From Serendipita indica DSM 11827 (taxonomy: Eukaryota; Basidiomycota; Agaricomycetes; Sebacinales; Serendipitaceae), in contig CAJVGD010000006.1 in the NCBI GenBank assembly GCA_910890315.1, positions 1,426,001-1,490,000 of the forward strand: 64,000 nucleotides of DNA, given 5' to 3'. This document shows, one piece after another, positions 36,206 to 47,742 of the stretch. Under the pieces are notes generated by a model. That model saw nothing but the letters and a program-made list of their open reading frames with translations. It had not been told where the DNA came from and did no database searches. How positions within the stretch are numbered: position 1 is the stretch's first letter; each line of letters starts with the position of its first letter. The position numbers were made by a program, and so were the translations under genes.

Positions 36206-37267
36206 TTACGCCAACTCTGGGGAATGTCGATCTGAGACATGGTAGACGGTTTCCGACTCGACGAGATGACGTCGATATAACTTCCGAGCGACAATTGCAC
36301 CCGCTTCGTGCCAATAGAAATCGGAGCCGGGCACGAAGAAGAGCTGAGCATTGTCAATCGGCTCACGGAAGTTGCGGGAAAACACAAGGCGCAGAATTTG
36401 GATGCACGTTTTGACGACGTCTTCGAGCAAAACCTATAGAGGATTATATAAGACGCTTCAGACTGGCACAGAGTCGAGGGACTCACGGCATTTCCTGCAG
36501 TCATCCCATTTGCGATCTGCACCTGTCGGTGCACGAGTGCGTACCGAATAACCCTGCTTATCGCGTGGGTTCTGCCAGTGATTTGCCGACGAGTCCCTCC
36601 AAGAATCCAGGTCGGAGCGACGATGAACGCAAGAAAGGACGAGTTGGTTGACTGTTGGAGGATTCTTTCGAAAAATCAGCGCGCTGGTTTTTTTTCCCCC
36701 CAAAGAATCACCCGGCTTACTCGTTGTCGACGAGTGATGAATCTGCCACCCATCGTGCGAGGTCCATATCCTATAGGGATAGTTGCTTAGCTTTTAATCG
36801 GCCTGTAAATGATTGGATTGACACACGTCGTAGGCAGCAGTCTGGAGATGGAGCGACTGCGCTTCCTGTGCCCGAACGTTGAGCGCCGCCTGGCTGATAT
36901 GCAGCAACACTGGCTTTCTCGCGCTGGTTCTCCTGTTCATGAGCCCAATGTTGATTGCTTGCGACAGAGCCACACAGTCTGATCGGGCCGCATTGACGAC
37001 GATATCGGCTACCGACACCAAGTCGACAATCTGAGCCAGGTTGTCGAGATTACCATGGACGATGTTGATACCAAGATCTACATGGTCATAAGCAATCATT
37101 CAGGGCGCTATGGGGCTCGTCGTACCGCTCAGGGTGCCCACACCACCCGCGCTTCGGACAAGAGCTGTGATGCGAATATTGGGTAATGCCGACTCGATAC
37201 CTCTAATGAGAGCGCTTCCAATCCGACCGGTAGCTCCAAGAAAAAGCATAGACGGAGATTTCTGCAT
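36206..37267 (-). CDS. NAD(P)-binding NmrA-like Rossmann-fold protein
   Basis: Start MQKSPSMLFLGATGRIGSALI gives the GxxGxxG nucleotide-binding loop. The spliced exons continue NIRITALVRSAGG, then LGINIVHGNLDNLAQIVDLV, VADIVVNAARSD, and PVLLHIS. A GTGTGT...CTATAG intron then joins AYD to DMDLARWVADSSLVDNE, followed by ILQQSTNSSFLAFIVAPTWI and LLEDVVKTCIQILRLVFS. PGSDFYWHEAGAIVARKLY follows, and the protein ends RHSPELA. This layout is typical of fungal NmrA-like or NAD(P)-dependent epimerase proteins that act as small dehydrogenases or redox sensors. The specific substrate is not evident. The TAA stop at 36206 sits where a GTAAGT donor could start a 32-nt intron, which is too short to be likely. 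Confidence 0.75.
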
Positions 37268-38331
37268 GTTTAGGTGCGCTCTCAGATTTGGGTGGGGAAC
37301 ACTGAACTTGGCCTTTTTATGAACGCGCCATCTGCCCAGTACGCAGCCGAGTGAGCGAGACGACGGCCCACAAAATCATCTGCACGGCGTTTAGAAGCTT
37401 TGATACATGATCTGGCAGTATGAACGGGGGCGTCGCCGCGCCCTCGAGGCTCGATGGGTTTCCGTTTTGAGACTAGAATTGCGGCCATTCCTGCCCGTCC
37501 GTCACGGAGGACGAGAGAAGACGCTAACGGCGAGTATATACTCGAGCCTTTCACCGACGTTCCAACAATGTCTAGAACGATTTGGGACCAAGTTTTCAAA
37601 GTCGGGACTCTCCTCGGTTAGACGCCTGGCGTCCGACGTCGGAGGACATGCTGCGTTCTCCGAATCTTGACCATTCTCTTGATCCGACATTTCTGACAAA
37701 CGCGGTCGTCTGTTGCCGGGACAAGGCGGCATAGAATGACCGTGACATCGGCGACAGTTCTGGACTATATGTGAAGAGGGGAAGAGGTCGACACAATGCG
37801 GAACTTTCCATTTCATTTGTTGGAGTCTAGCGTTCGCAACATATCCGATCGAAGAAACTCTATACGCTCAACTCTGTACGCGTCGCTCCAAGACTTTGCG
37901 GCAACAATTAGGCTCTAACGAGACTCATATTGCTGGCGAAGCTACTGCATCGGTTGTACTGATGCTCTATGCGAAGCTTATCTATAAAGCATAGCTAGGG
38001 GGAAGCGATGCGACTAGCGTGGCGCCGTCCTGCACAACGATGATAGTGGCCGATAAGAGCTGGTATTACTTCATTGTGACATATGTTGGCTGATTGCATG
38101 CTTGAATATTGGATGCCGGTTCTAGAAGCATATGGATTCATTGTGCTGCCGGCTTCGATGTTCATTACAGGATAATCTAAACTCCATCGAATATCACCAA
38201 GTCTGAGTGCTCATTGACTTGGACACTTTTGCTAAGAGGCTAAGACTGCGATCTGGACCCTCCGTGCGGTGCGCATTTTGTCGCTTGATTTGCAGAGGTG
38301 AGTCATTTCTGAAACTCTACTGTCATTGAGT
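37268..38331. other. Spacer, possible decayed or orphan frames
   Basis: Two overlapping minus-strand frames (37282-37599, 37502-37816) contain a Cys/His-rich stretch (CRRCHGHSMPPCPGNR). They match no family I recognise and end without clear splice sites. I treat the interval as intergenic with possible remnants. Confidence 0.35.
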
Positions 38332-38941
38332 CTAAATAAATGCGATTGTGCATATAGTCAAAGCGAGCCGTCTAGGCGGTAAGGGCTTCCGGACAGCCTT
38401 TACGTCCATTGCATCCCACTCTGCTCGCTCGGTATCTTCCTTCTCCACTTCGCGAATGTATGGAGTAAGATATCGAACATCCTAGGAGGTATCAGCGTCT
38501 GACCCTGCAATAAAATTTCGACGCACCTCCTCCGGTTTCGTCCACTGGTCCTTTGGCAGGAGACGCCTCATAAGATCGCATTGGAACGCCCTCCGCATGC
38601 GGTAGACACGGTCGTAACTCTCCTTATCTGGCAGGCGTGACAATGCCTAGGTAAAAGGCGTCAGCTCCATTCCGTCGGCATCGACGTTGAGCATCGCAAA
38701 CCCACCTTTTGGACGTCCTCGCGCTCTTCAGAAACTAGAAGAGACATACCGGTTACTATCTTAACCCGATAACCAATGCTTTTGACTGCTCACTCAGATC
38801 GTCGTAGCGCAAGCCAACCTTGCGGTAGCCAGACGCATTGATGAACATGTTGGCCCATGGCTTGATGAATCTATGTAGTCCAGGATTTTTGACAATATAT
38901 GGGGCGAGCGAAATGCCCAGCGGCCCACCGAGCAGCACCAT
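38332..38941 (-). CDS. QCR7: Cytochrome bc1 complex subunit 7
   Basis: Matrix-side subunit of respiratory complex III, needed for its assembly. The start [20 protein letters not shown] is followed by [23 protein letters not shown], then, after an intron, [74 protein letters not shown] and a short basic end complete the full Qcr7/UQCRB layout. Four exons and three short introns were read, including the 38.6-38.7 kb pair. The start ATG lies only 67 bp from that of PET100, which is transcribed the other way. Confidence 0.92.
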
Positions 38942-39008
38942 TTTGCAGTCGACGGGTTCAAAAGTGTAGACAAAGCAAGCACCGACGTTGCTCTCGACCA
39001 CTCATGCC
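38942..39008. promoter_or_regulatory. 67-bp bidirectional promoter of QCR7 and PET100
   Basis: Only 67 bp separate the two divergent ATGs, so transcription starts and 5' leaders must overlap this gap or reach into the neighbouring first exons. Both genes serve respiratory-chain complexes, which suggests co-expression. Confidence 0.6.
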
Positions 39009-39362
39009 ATGGCTGGCCCAAACCTCGAAATCTTCAAATTTGGATTCTACTTGTTCTTTCCGCTTGCTATGATGGTCCATTACGGCAATCCAGAGTGGTA
39101 TCGCCGCCATGTGATACCAGTAAGGCCCAAAGCTATTCCAGCATGTCATGCTAATCCGAGTTTCTGGCATAGTATCGTGAGAAATTGTTCCCAAGGGTTG
39201 AAACAACAAACGTACGTTCTCCGACGGCCAATGTAAACACGCTAAAGTATCCGAACCTTGCAGCAAAACCTGCCCACGAACCGTGGAGAGATTAGACAAC
39301 AGCTGGAGAAACTAAAGGAAGAGAGAAATGCCCGACGACAAGCAAAGGAAGCGTCCGAGTAA
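39009..39362 (+). CDS. PET100: Cytochrome c oxidase assembly factor Pet100
   Basis: An 82-residue inner-membrane assembly factor for complex IV. Three exons join to give MAGPNLEIFKFGFYLFFPLA, MMVHYGNPEWYRRHVIPYRE, KLFPRVETTNQNLPTNRGEI and RQQLEKLKEERNARRQAKEA. The N-terminal MAGPNLEIFKFG is the conserved mark of the family and precedes the single membrane helix. The Lys/Arg-rich helical tail is typical. Splice phases agree and the stop TAA is at 39360-39362. Confidence 0.92.
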
Positions 39363-39730
39363 TTCTATGGTCAGGATCATTTCTCCAACGGCCTTGTCCT
39401 TGCTGAGCTGGTCTTAAGAATAGAATAAACCTAGTTCACACGTTGTGCCTTTCCCTGAGCAACTCGTTGAGGATCGCATGCACCGAGGTTTGACGCAAGG
39501 CGAACATTTCTCCGGTATCTCACCTTTGCATACTTCTCAATAACACGTGAAGCACAGATCGTTTTACAAAACTTCTCATCACTATCCGTTCCATGTCAAA
39601 TTCCCTGCCTGGGAGCCACGCTCGTAATCATTGTACCTGGGACATTATTCCGACAAGGTGTTCTCCGATTTATAGGGACTCTTCGCCAAGTCTACGTGTT
39701 GGAGAAGGATTCGACACCCCACCCATAACC
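39363..39730. other. Intergenic region
   Basis: About 370 bp containing the presumed promoter of the GDSL esterase gene. No gene is seen. Confidence 0.5.
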
Positions 39731-40948
39731 ATGCTTCACACTCTCGTCTTCCTCCTTGCAACTGCAGGATCGCTTGCTCTCGGACATCCAAACGGGCCAC
39801 CAGGGCCTCCAAAGGGACTACCAAAACCTGCTTCCAAAGTTGTTGTATTTGGAGACTCTTTCAGTGACGCCGCGCTGTGGCCTGGTTGGCGCGGTATGGC
39901 AATCACTTGATAACTAGTATTTGATGGCTGACCGCTCAAATAGGTATTCACATCTGGCCAGATATTCTCGGTGGCTACCTCAAGATCCCCATCAACGTTT
40001 ATGCCAAGGCTGGTGCTACATGCTCTAATAGTCTGACACCACGAACATGGCCAGACGTGATTCATGACGAGATCCCCCTCTTCACGACTCAAAAGAAGAA
40101 TGGTACGCTCGGTCATCTCGACCCTGCGTCAACCGTATATACGATGTGGATTGGTAAGTACCAGCACACATTGTAACTACCTGCTGATGGAGCTAGGGAC
40201 AAATGATGTCGGAGCGGGATGTCTCCTCACTGGCAATCAAGCTCCAGGTGTCACACTCGTTGATGTAACCGCATGCGCCGTAAAGTCCATCAAAACTCTG
40301 TATGATGGAGGAGCGCGTAACTTTATCTTCCAAAATGTGCGGTAGTTATCGAGACCGATGGCTAGACGCTGACATGGATTTTAGATGGTACCTCTTCAAA
40401 AGAGCCCAATGTACAAAAAGGACGCTTATACCACCACCTATTGGACGGAGCCAGTAGCGAACATGACTGAGATGAGCATCTTCATGGAAACAGAAGTGAC
40501 GAGTGGAAATGCGCTCTCGAAGTTGATGCTGCAAGATCTTGCACCACAATTGACCGGTGCCCATGTAGGTGAGACAGACGAACACCGATCTCTCGGCCCT
40601 TCTAAGTGGATCCCTCAGGTATCTTTGATTCATATAGTTTATTCGACGATATCATCACGCACCCTGCCAACTATTTGAACGGAACTGTTCCCTACAATAC
40701 AACCGGTGCAGTTTTGGCGTGCCCATACGCCGTTCATGGTATCCAAGCGCTCTACTGCACAGAAGCCAAGGGGAGCGCTGTTGATAGCTTTGTTTGGTAA
40801 GACTCAGATTACTCTGAATATCTTATTCTAACCGCTTGTTAGGTATGACGAGCTTCATCCGTCGGTCCAGGTCCATCGTATTGTCGCAAGGGAGTTGGCG
40901 ACCGTTCTCAAGGGCAAAGCGAGCAAATGGATGAACTGGCTTTCGTAG
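39731..40948 (+). CDS. Secreted GDSL/SGNH esterase (carbohydrate esterase 16-like)
   Basis: A signal peptide (MLHTLVFLLATAGSLALGHP) precedes a Pro/Gly-rich linker. The SGNH motifs follow in order: VVVFGDSFSDAALW (block I, with the nucleophile Ser), NVYAKAGATCSN, TMWIGTNDVGAG (block III, Asn) and WYDELHPSVQVH (block V, Asp and His). This set and the size fit fungal acetyl-esterases of family CE16 that remove acetyl groups from plant cell-wall oligosaccharides. Five or more exons were read, with introns of 45-60 nt, and the last exon ends KWMNWLS. Several NxT/S sites (NGT, NMT, NTT) suggest N-glycosylation. Confidence 0.85.
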
Positions 40949-41038
40949 ACGATCAAAAGTTGAATGGATGCCTTTTTTTCTCTACCGTGTTTGTCTGTCA
41001 GGGCTTGACATTTCTGACCTGACTACTCCCGTCGCAAT

Positions 41039-41874
41039 ATGGCGGTCGTTGAGAGAATGATCGATATCCCTACCGGGGTATCTTTAGACGTCACAATGAT
41101 TACATCCAATGCCTCTTCAGAAGACCACATAAAGCTGGCAGTGTTCGCCCATCCATGGTCAATGTTGGGAGGACGAAAGGAAGACCCGTAGGTACACTCT
41201 CGTCCCATTTCCTCAGAAAGGAAGTCCCTTTAATACTCTATCAAGTGTTCTACATCGACTCGTCACCCCATTCCTTCAGAAAGGATACCGTGTAGTGGTC
41301 TTCAACTCCCGCGGCGTTGGAAAGTCGACAAAATGGCCTTCATTGAGCTCAATATCAGAGGCTGAGGATCTCAAGGCCTTTGTTAATGTCCTCGTCGCCG
41401 AAACTGCAGCTTCTACCGGCAAGTCGGTCACGTCTGTGGTCTTGCTGGTCAGTACTTCCATGAGTGCTTGATCAATTCACAGATAATCTACAGGGCTATA
41501 GTCACGGATCTATTGCGGTATCTCATCACCCCGCGTCGCTCAAAGTTGCCGTCGAGTCTGCAATACCAGTCCGGCACATCCTCTTGTCGTATCCTCTTTC
41601 ACCCATGCCGTTTCTCACGGCATTCTACCACAACACACATGCAAACAAACTGAAGGAACTTATCTCCGACGTTGGCGGTCGGGTATTGGTCCTTTATGGC
41701 GACCACGACCAGTTCACGGCTGAGGCCAAGTACGATACTTGGGCTACCACACTGAAAGACGGTAGCAAAGGGGATTTAAGAGTTGTCAAGATTCCGGGAG
41801 CAGACCACTTCTGGCATGGTCAGGCAAATAGACAACTTCAGGGTGCCGTAAGCGACTGGCTCAACGAAGATTGA
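41039..41874 (+). CDS. Alpha/beta hydrolase
   Basis: A cytosolic-looking serine hydrolase with no signal peptide. The frame starts MAVVERMIDIPTGVSLDV. The exons join to give LAVFAHPWSMLGGRKEDP (oxyanion HPW region), GYRVVVFNSRGVGKSTKWP and SVVLLGYSHGSIAV, with the nucleophile in GYSHGS. VLVLYGDHDQFT carries the Asp and IPGADHFWHG the His, so the triad is complete. It resembles the KANL3/Tex30-like or PHA-type hydrolase group of fungi; the substrate is not predictable. The start lies only 91 bp downstream of the esterase stop, same strand. Confidence 0.83.
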
Positions 41875-41924
41875 CGGTTTATGTATTCTTCACATGAGCT
41901 AATGGAGGTTGGGATACTATTAGA

Positions 41925-44900
41925 TCATAGTGATTTCCATTCACCGCCGCAGATGCACCTCTGAAATGAGAGTTCCCAACTATGCCAGCGAGTACCAGGA
42001 GCCGCTGGTGTCATCAAGTCGATCAATGTCTTTCCTCCACAATGCTGGCATAATTTGCTAAGAGGCGAAGGCCAGTTCCCTTCAGTAAGTCGTCTTTTCG
42101 TGATAATATCCCTTTCTTGTCGCATTCCACCTTCAGAGACGAGACTCAGTCCGCCTAGCTGCAGATGTAGGGGTAAGAGTGAGACGACCTCTGCTGTGAT
42201 TACGCGAGAGAGAATATCTTCCAGCCTCTGAGCGAGGGGTCCCGGCAGCGTGTGGGACGCATATGAGCGTCTCCACTCGGAAGCTAGCACAATGTGAACA
42301 AATGAACCAGACTTGGTGGGAAACCTACGACTGATGGACGTTTCTTCGAGAGACTTGAGTTTCTCCAGGAGCAGAGAAAAGTTGACAGGTGACCGGCCAA
42401 GCATATCTTGCACATTAGTGGTAACCAGAACCTTGCTATCGGTACTGGTGCCTTTTGGGACCCCAACGTGATTCACAAAGTCTAGCGTACGGCTGATAGC
42501 GTCGGTCCATGAAGCGAGGAATGTCGGGTGCAGAAATATGAGGATGACCGGATGGATTTCTAGCGGATATCAGACATCAGCCTAGTAGGGCGACTGTTCA
42601 TACCTTGAGAGGCAGACGTCACGTCGCTCTTTGCCATGTTATGATAGTCTCCGGCCGCCAAAAGAACAGACTCCGTAAACTCGACGATCCACCCACAGAT
42701 CTCTGAGAGCGGCCATACGGCACCTAAATTGGACGTTGGTTTGTCGCACCATGTATCCAGCGAGGACTTACCAGTCTCGTAAGAACCTTCACAATCTTTG
42801 CCAAAGCATTCGGTAAGGGCACTCCGCGCTACCGGAACGCTCAGAAGATCAAGAGTCGTTTTAGTTCGTTGCTGGGCTGCCTGCCTTCCAACGTCGCTCT
42901 CCGAAGCTTTTAAACTACAGTGTTTCAGCGAGCGTCTCTGAATAGATTGCAACTTACTGGTCCAGGATCAGCAAAGCCTTGAGATATTCGGCCGACCAAC
43001 GTGGGGCGCCACCACCACCATTTTCCTGGTCGAACTGCGACCAGATAGAGTCGACGAGTTGAAGCATTGCCACTCTATCCATTTTGGATGCAAGTCGCAT
43101 GATGTCACCAATATCCCGAGAAGATCTTACACCATGGTAAATGCCATCTCGAAGCTGCTCCGATATCGTGTCAGATCCAGAAGCGTCTTTCGGTTGACTA
43201 GCTAGATTTGGATAAGAGTGATATCCGAGGCTCGAAAAGTTGTTCATCGGTTGCAGGGCTAAATGCGTTCCTTGAGGAGAAATGGCAATATGAGATGGTG
43301 CTAAGAAATATCAGCATAATAGTCTTATTCTGGAGGGAGCTCACCATCAGGGCCTAGGAGATCTAGGACTTGGTGCATTTCATCGTCCACAAGAGATGGT
43401 CTGATACACGGTTAGACTATTTCATGGTAGGCGAAATGTCACACATTTTGAGTACCCTCACAGTATGAGGTGGTTGCTTCTCCGCAAGCGAAGCTCCAGA
43501 TGGGGCAGCAACGACAATCTTTGAATCGGGCGAAGGAGAAGGATAGGCGTTCACGATAGCCAATATGGCGTGTTCGTTGAACTTTCGTGTGGATTCGCGC
43601 GTCGAGGTCCACTCAGTTCTTCCAGAAGGATCATTCTTCTTTGACAGGGCAAAAGTCGAGAGGACCGTCTCTGGCAAGCCACTATCTATAGGGGAGGATA
43701 AGTCAATTTCTCGGGGATGAGATCACTTACAAGACCCAAAATCTACTGTCCCTACGAGCAAGTAACGGTCGACTTCAGTTCCGTCAACGACCATCTCATT
43801 GCGCGCCTCATCCACCTGTCGAGGGATAAAGTGCAGGTGAGAAAGTTGGCCCGAGCTGGTGATTGGAATGGAAGACAAAGGTTCGGTGCGTAGATCTTGA
43901 CATGTGTCAAAAGAGAAATACGGTTTCTCAACTCAAGTGCGCACCCCAGCCCAGCTCGTTTGTGAAGGTTATCTTGACTTCACAGAGACGAATACAGGAT
44001 TCAGGACCTGTCAGCTCCCAATCATGGTCCGAGGAATGAGAAAGGAAGCTGGTGCTGCCGATCGGAAGTGTACCACCTTGAGCCTCCGAGGCTGGAAGGC
44101 GAGGTGTAGGGGAGAGCGAGGCTTGGAATGCAATGATAATCGCAGATTCTATTGGTACTTTTTAGATATCGTGACGCTGGGGGAGTTATCACTCACCATT
44201 GTATGCCAATCCAAGGGCGGCTCGGGTACAATAGTGACCAGTGAATAGATTCATCCCTAAAGTTGGTTTCTTTGGCGTTGATTTGGGTGTTTTATGGAAT
44301 ACATTAGCCGTGAGGCGTTTGAACCCCCCAGTTCCAGCACTGCGTGTTGCATTCGTAGGCATCCCCAAGGCTGTTGGTGACTCGCATAAAAGCTGGAGAG
44401 TAAAGTCTTCAAACACAATCAATGCCATGGCGGAGTGAAATGCAATCATCGGTCCCAAAGGCGGCAATCTCCTTGTGCGACCAGATGCATCTGTTGTGAT
44501 CTGTCGTGGATCCCCCAACCACCAGCACGAAACAATTGATTCACCAGGACTGACGTGCCCAAAGTCCTTGAGAACAGCGTTCTTCCAGACACAGTACGTC
44601 CCAATCACACCACTTTGCGTTGAACCCGCACTTGGACCTGCAGTGACGGCGTTTGTCGTAGAAGCAGCGGGCCCATTGCCACTATTTGTGCTGTCCACAA
44701 GATGTGGAAAGTAGGCGAAAACATATTCGCCCGAGCCTGATACTGAAAGGACTCGAGCCGGTCCTAAAGGTTCATTTTGAGGGAACAGCGGTCTATGAAG
44801 CGGGAATAAGACCCTGTCTGATGAGACGGGCGGGTGTGGATAGAGCGAGATCAGCGGCTTCGTCGGATGGGCTGTAATGATTCCCAAAGGCGTCCAATGG

Positions 44901-45039
44901 ATTTGACTAGGTCGGTTTAGGGCATTCTGTCAGTCTTAGCTTGGAAAGATGAACTCAAATTAACAACATACGGCGTATGCGGGCCATCTTGGACGAGTGG
45001 AAGGACGTCCCACCATTCCAATCCTTGTCGTGACTTCAT
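41925..45039 (-). CDS. Mediator complex subunit 16-like protein
   Basis: Probable Mediator tail subunit. The exons I could join begin MKSRQGLEWWDVLPLVQDGP, PQIHWTPLGIITAHPTKP. A beta-propeller-like N-terminal region follows (ARVLSVSGSGEYVFAYFP, MIAFHSAMALIVFEDFTL, ESCIRLCEVKITFTNELGW, LSHLHFIPRQVDEARNE). The helical middle (RLASKMDRVAMLQLVDSIW) leads to a C-terminal cysteine-rich end, KLCQHCGGKTLID plus RCICGGEWKSL, with the paired CxxC/CxCGG pattern described for Med16. Upstream of the chosen ATG an open stretch (LDSNKFGPHVHDIKW, about 45060-45130) looks coding but hits an in-frame TGA near 45060, so the true N-terminus is uncertain. The subunit call is inference from motifs. Confidence 0.65.
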
Positions 45040-45879
45040 CTGATTACTGCGGATAATGAATCATTCGATTTCCAAGGATTGCCACTTGATGTCGTGGACG
45101 TGGGGTCCAAACTTGTTGGAATCCAACTACAACATCGTCTGCATAATTAGCTCTAGGACTTGTTTCGAAACTGAGCTCATGCTGCCTTTGTCTCCGCCGT
45201 CTCCGTTGTCTGCGATTACGTATCCGGTCGCCGCTTCTATCCGGGCGTCGTTTCAGCTGCTAGAAGTCGTCGTGGGACGGACAAGAGAAGACGCGGGGAT
45301 GACCGACTTCTGATATCCCTAATTCCACAGAGAATAGGGAGATAGAAATGAATGAAGAGCTCTTATTGGATACTATCGCTTGACGAGCGTAGGGCGATTT
45401 CGTCGGCAACCCGAGGCTTGACACTCCACCACTTTGCTGGCTCGGTGATGAACCCATGTGTGACCGGGTTCTTGTCTGCCGTTCTCCTCTTCCCCTTAGC
45501 TACTTGGCTGCTTCTCAGGGCTAATTGGGAAGCAGCAACCTTGACTGCTGGGGCGTCCATACTCCTTGTTTGCAAGACCCCAATTGATCAACATAACGCC
45601 ACTGGCATGATTGACAGTCTCGACGGGCGCGAACTGTCGTCCAATGGCGCCTTACGCCAAGGTTGGCGTACCGCCTTTGATGGAGACGGTGCTTCGGCTT
45701 TTCAAAACATCTTGCTGAAGTTAATTTGGTGTCCCTGAGGTATGCGCTCTATTTATTAGCTCCAAAATAGGGAGAACAGAGCCTTGCTCCGACTTTCCCC
45801 CTGTACTTTCCGAGGCCCTGCATCTCTTGTACGTCGGCGGACGACAGAGATCTGTTCAGCCACGGGCTCGAGAGTTCAG
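45040..45879. other. Divergent region with uncertain Med16 5' end
   Basis: 45060-45190 may hold upstream coding sequence of the Med16-like gene. The rest contains a plus-strand frame (45352-45738) and an overlapping minus frame (45363-45575), neither recognisable. The promoter of the membrane-protein gene lies at the right end. Confidence 0.4.
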
Positions 45880-47742
45880 ATGGCACCCGATCCGAGTAGT
45901 CTTGAGCTCGCTTCATACCTGAACTTTCTCTTGACACATCGCGTTGTCGTTGTAACCCCATGGATCATTGGCTCGACGCTGGATGTCTTTCTCGGAGGCG
46001 TCTATCTTGTATTATTGGTTCAACTCCTCGTCACTTACTTCAAGTCTCCATTCAACCGCAATCACTCCGATGGTCGACGACCACCCAGAATTCTTATTCT
46101 GGTCTGCGTAGTCACAGCATTGACAGCTTTCAAGAGTGCCCTTGCACTTTATATCCTGTTTCTGAATTCGATCATCCTCAGCAATGATCCTCTCCGCCTC
46201 ACGATTGCCGTTTTCACAAATTGGGTGAGCAACAATAAGTTTTCCTCTTCGTTTCGTCAAGCTGACGTTTCTGGGTGTTATCTAGGTGATGGTTACTTCC
46301 CCGCTCATGGTTCGTGGCATCTTACTTCGCCCGGCATAATCCTGACACCCTTTGCCAGACACAGCTGGTCAACCTTGCCGTCCAGTCATGTATGTGTTAG
46401 GTGCATAGTTATTGATAACCTACGAACCAACTTCCCTCCCAGATTACATCACGCTTCTGTACAACCTTTTTCGAGTGGACGCAGGCCAGCTCTTCCACCC
46501 GCTCTTCCGGGCTGGATTGTTCGCCATGATACTCATTTGTATTGTAGCGGGTAAGTTGCGCTCGTTCTCTTTCTATATATTGCTCACCAGGATGTTAAAG
46601 CAACGACGATGGGCACGCTCGCAGTACGCTTTATGCTTATAATGTCTCCCATAATACTGATTACGAACAGGTTTACGAACTCCTTTCCTTCAAATTTCGC
46701 CATCCGGGCCTCTACTGTAGGTTTCTTTTGGTTGGTCCGTAGTTAAGCCGCTGAGATGGTCGTCTAGTGACCCTGCAACTTGGAGCTTCGTTCATAGGAG
46801 ATGCCCTCATCACTGGAGGCACTGTGTACTGCCTCCTCAAATCGAATAGCTACTGCATTCGGTATGGCTGACTCTTCATCGTTTCGTTTCATCAGGCTAA
46901 CAATGTCGTTCTTTGTAGTGATAAGTCGAGTTTTGCTCGCTTCGCCCGCTTCATTGCATACAGCGCTTTCATTCCAGCAGTTTTGTACGTTCACCGTCTA
47001 CACAGTTCGAACCGGAGTTGAACGAGTCTGTAGGGCATTATTTAACCTATCTATTGTGGCTGCGAACGTCTATTATAACCGGTGGCACATTATCTTTGAT
47101 TTTGCGTATGCTTGATCCCGACTTCTCATACGATGCATTGACACTCCTAAAGTCTTTCAAAGGTCTTCGCTATATCCTTCATCTGGACACTTCAACTTCG
47201 CCGGCGATTGGTCCTCCAAAAGTCGACCACATCAAATCGTGCAAACGTTCCACCGTCACGCTGCATCTGTGAGCCGACACAGCTCAGTAGCCCGCGTCAA
47301 CGCCATGTCTCCAATTGTCCAGCGTTCGGTAGCCCAGCGTATTACGACGTCGGGAGGTATGCAGAAGCGTTGGAAGCAAGGGCACGAGTGAATGGCAAAA
47401 GGGAAACAGATGAATACCTTGCTTCGGTGAACCTTGTTTCCTCCTCCTTTTCGAGGAAAGCTAATAGTCATATAGCCCTCTATGCTTGCAGCGACCGTGC
47501 CAGCCCCACGGACCGAGATGTCGAGGGACGAGGAGGACAAGTTTGAGATGGGCGTTTACATAGAAAGAATACCCTCGCCGGATGGAATAAACGGACAGAG
47601 ACATCAGCGGTTCAGTTTGGTGCAGGTTGAAGGAGCAAACCGCGGGCGAGAGGCCGCTCGAGAGGGTACAAAAGAGAAACGCGATCGGAACTCATCAGAG
47701 ACGAATAGCCCGGTAGTAGGTCTCTTCACCAGGCTACAATGA
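45880..47742 (+). CDS. Basidiomycete multi-pass membrane protein, unknown
   Basis: Exon 1 starts MAPDPSSLELASYLNFLLTH and carries at least three hydrophobic helices (WIIGSTLDVFLGGVYLVLLV, ILILVCVVTALTAFKSALAL, with a loop containing NRNHSDGRRPPR). Later exons add LFRAGLFAMILICIVAG, LLVTLQLGASFIGDALITGG and further helices, so six to seven are likely. The tail is soluble, with RTEMSRDEEDKFEMGVYIE and a Glu/Arg-rich end. The general layout resembles the many Agaricomycete 7-helix membrane proteins of unknown role (DUF6534-like), but I cannot confirm the family. An in-frame ATG at 45784 is an alternative start; exon edges are approximate. Confidence 0.6.

Noticed and set aside
37282-37816. Cys/His-rich minus-strand frames suggesting a zinc knuckle or transposon remnant
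   Set aside because: Spacing fits no known knuckle, and no terminal repeats or transposase motifs are visible.
45352-45738. Plus-strand 128-codon frame with hydrophobic stretch
   Set aside because: Overlaps an equally plausible minus frame; no family match or splice structure.
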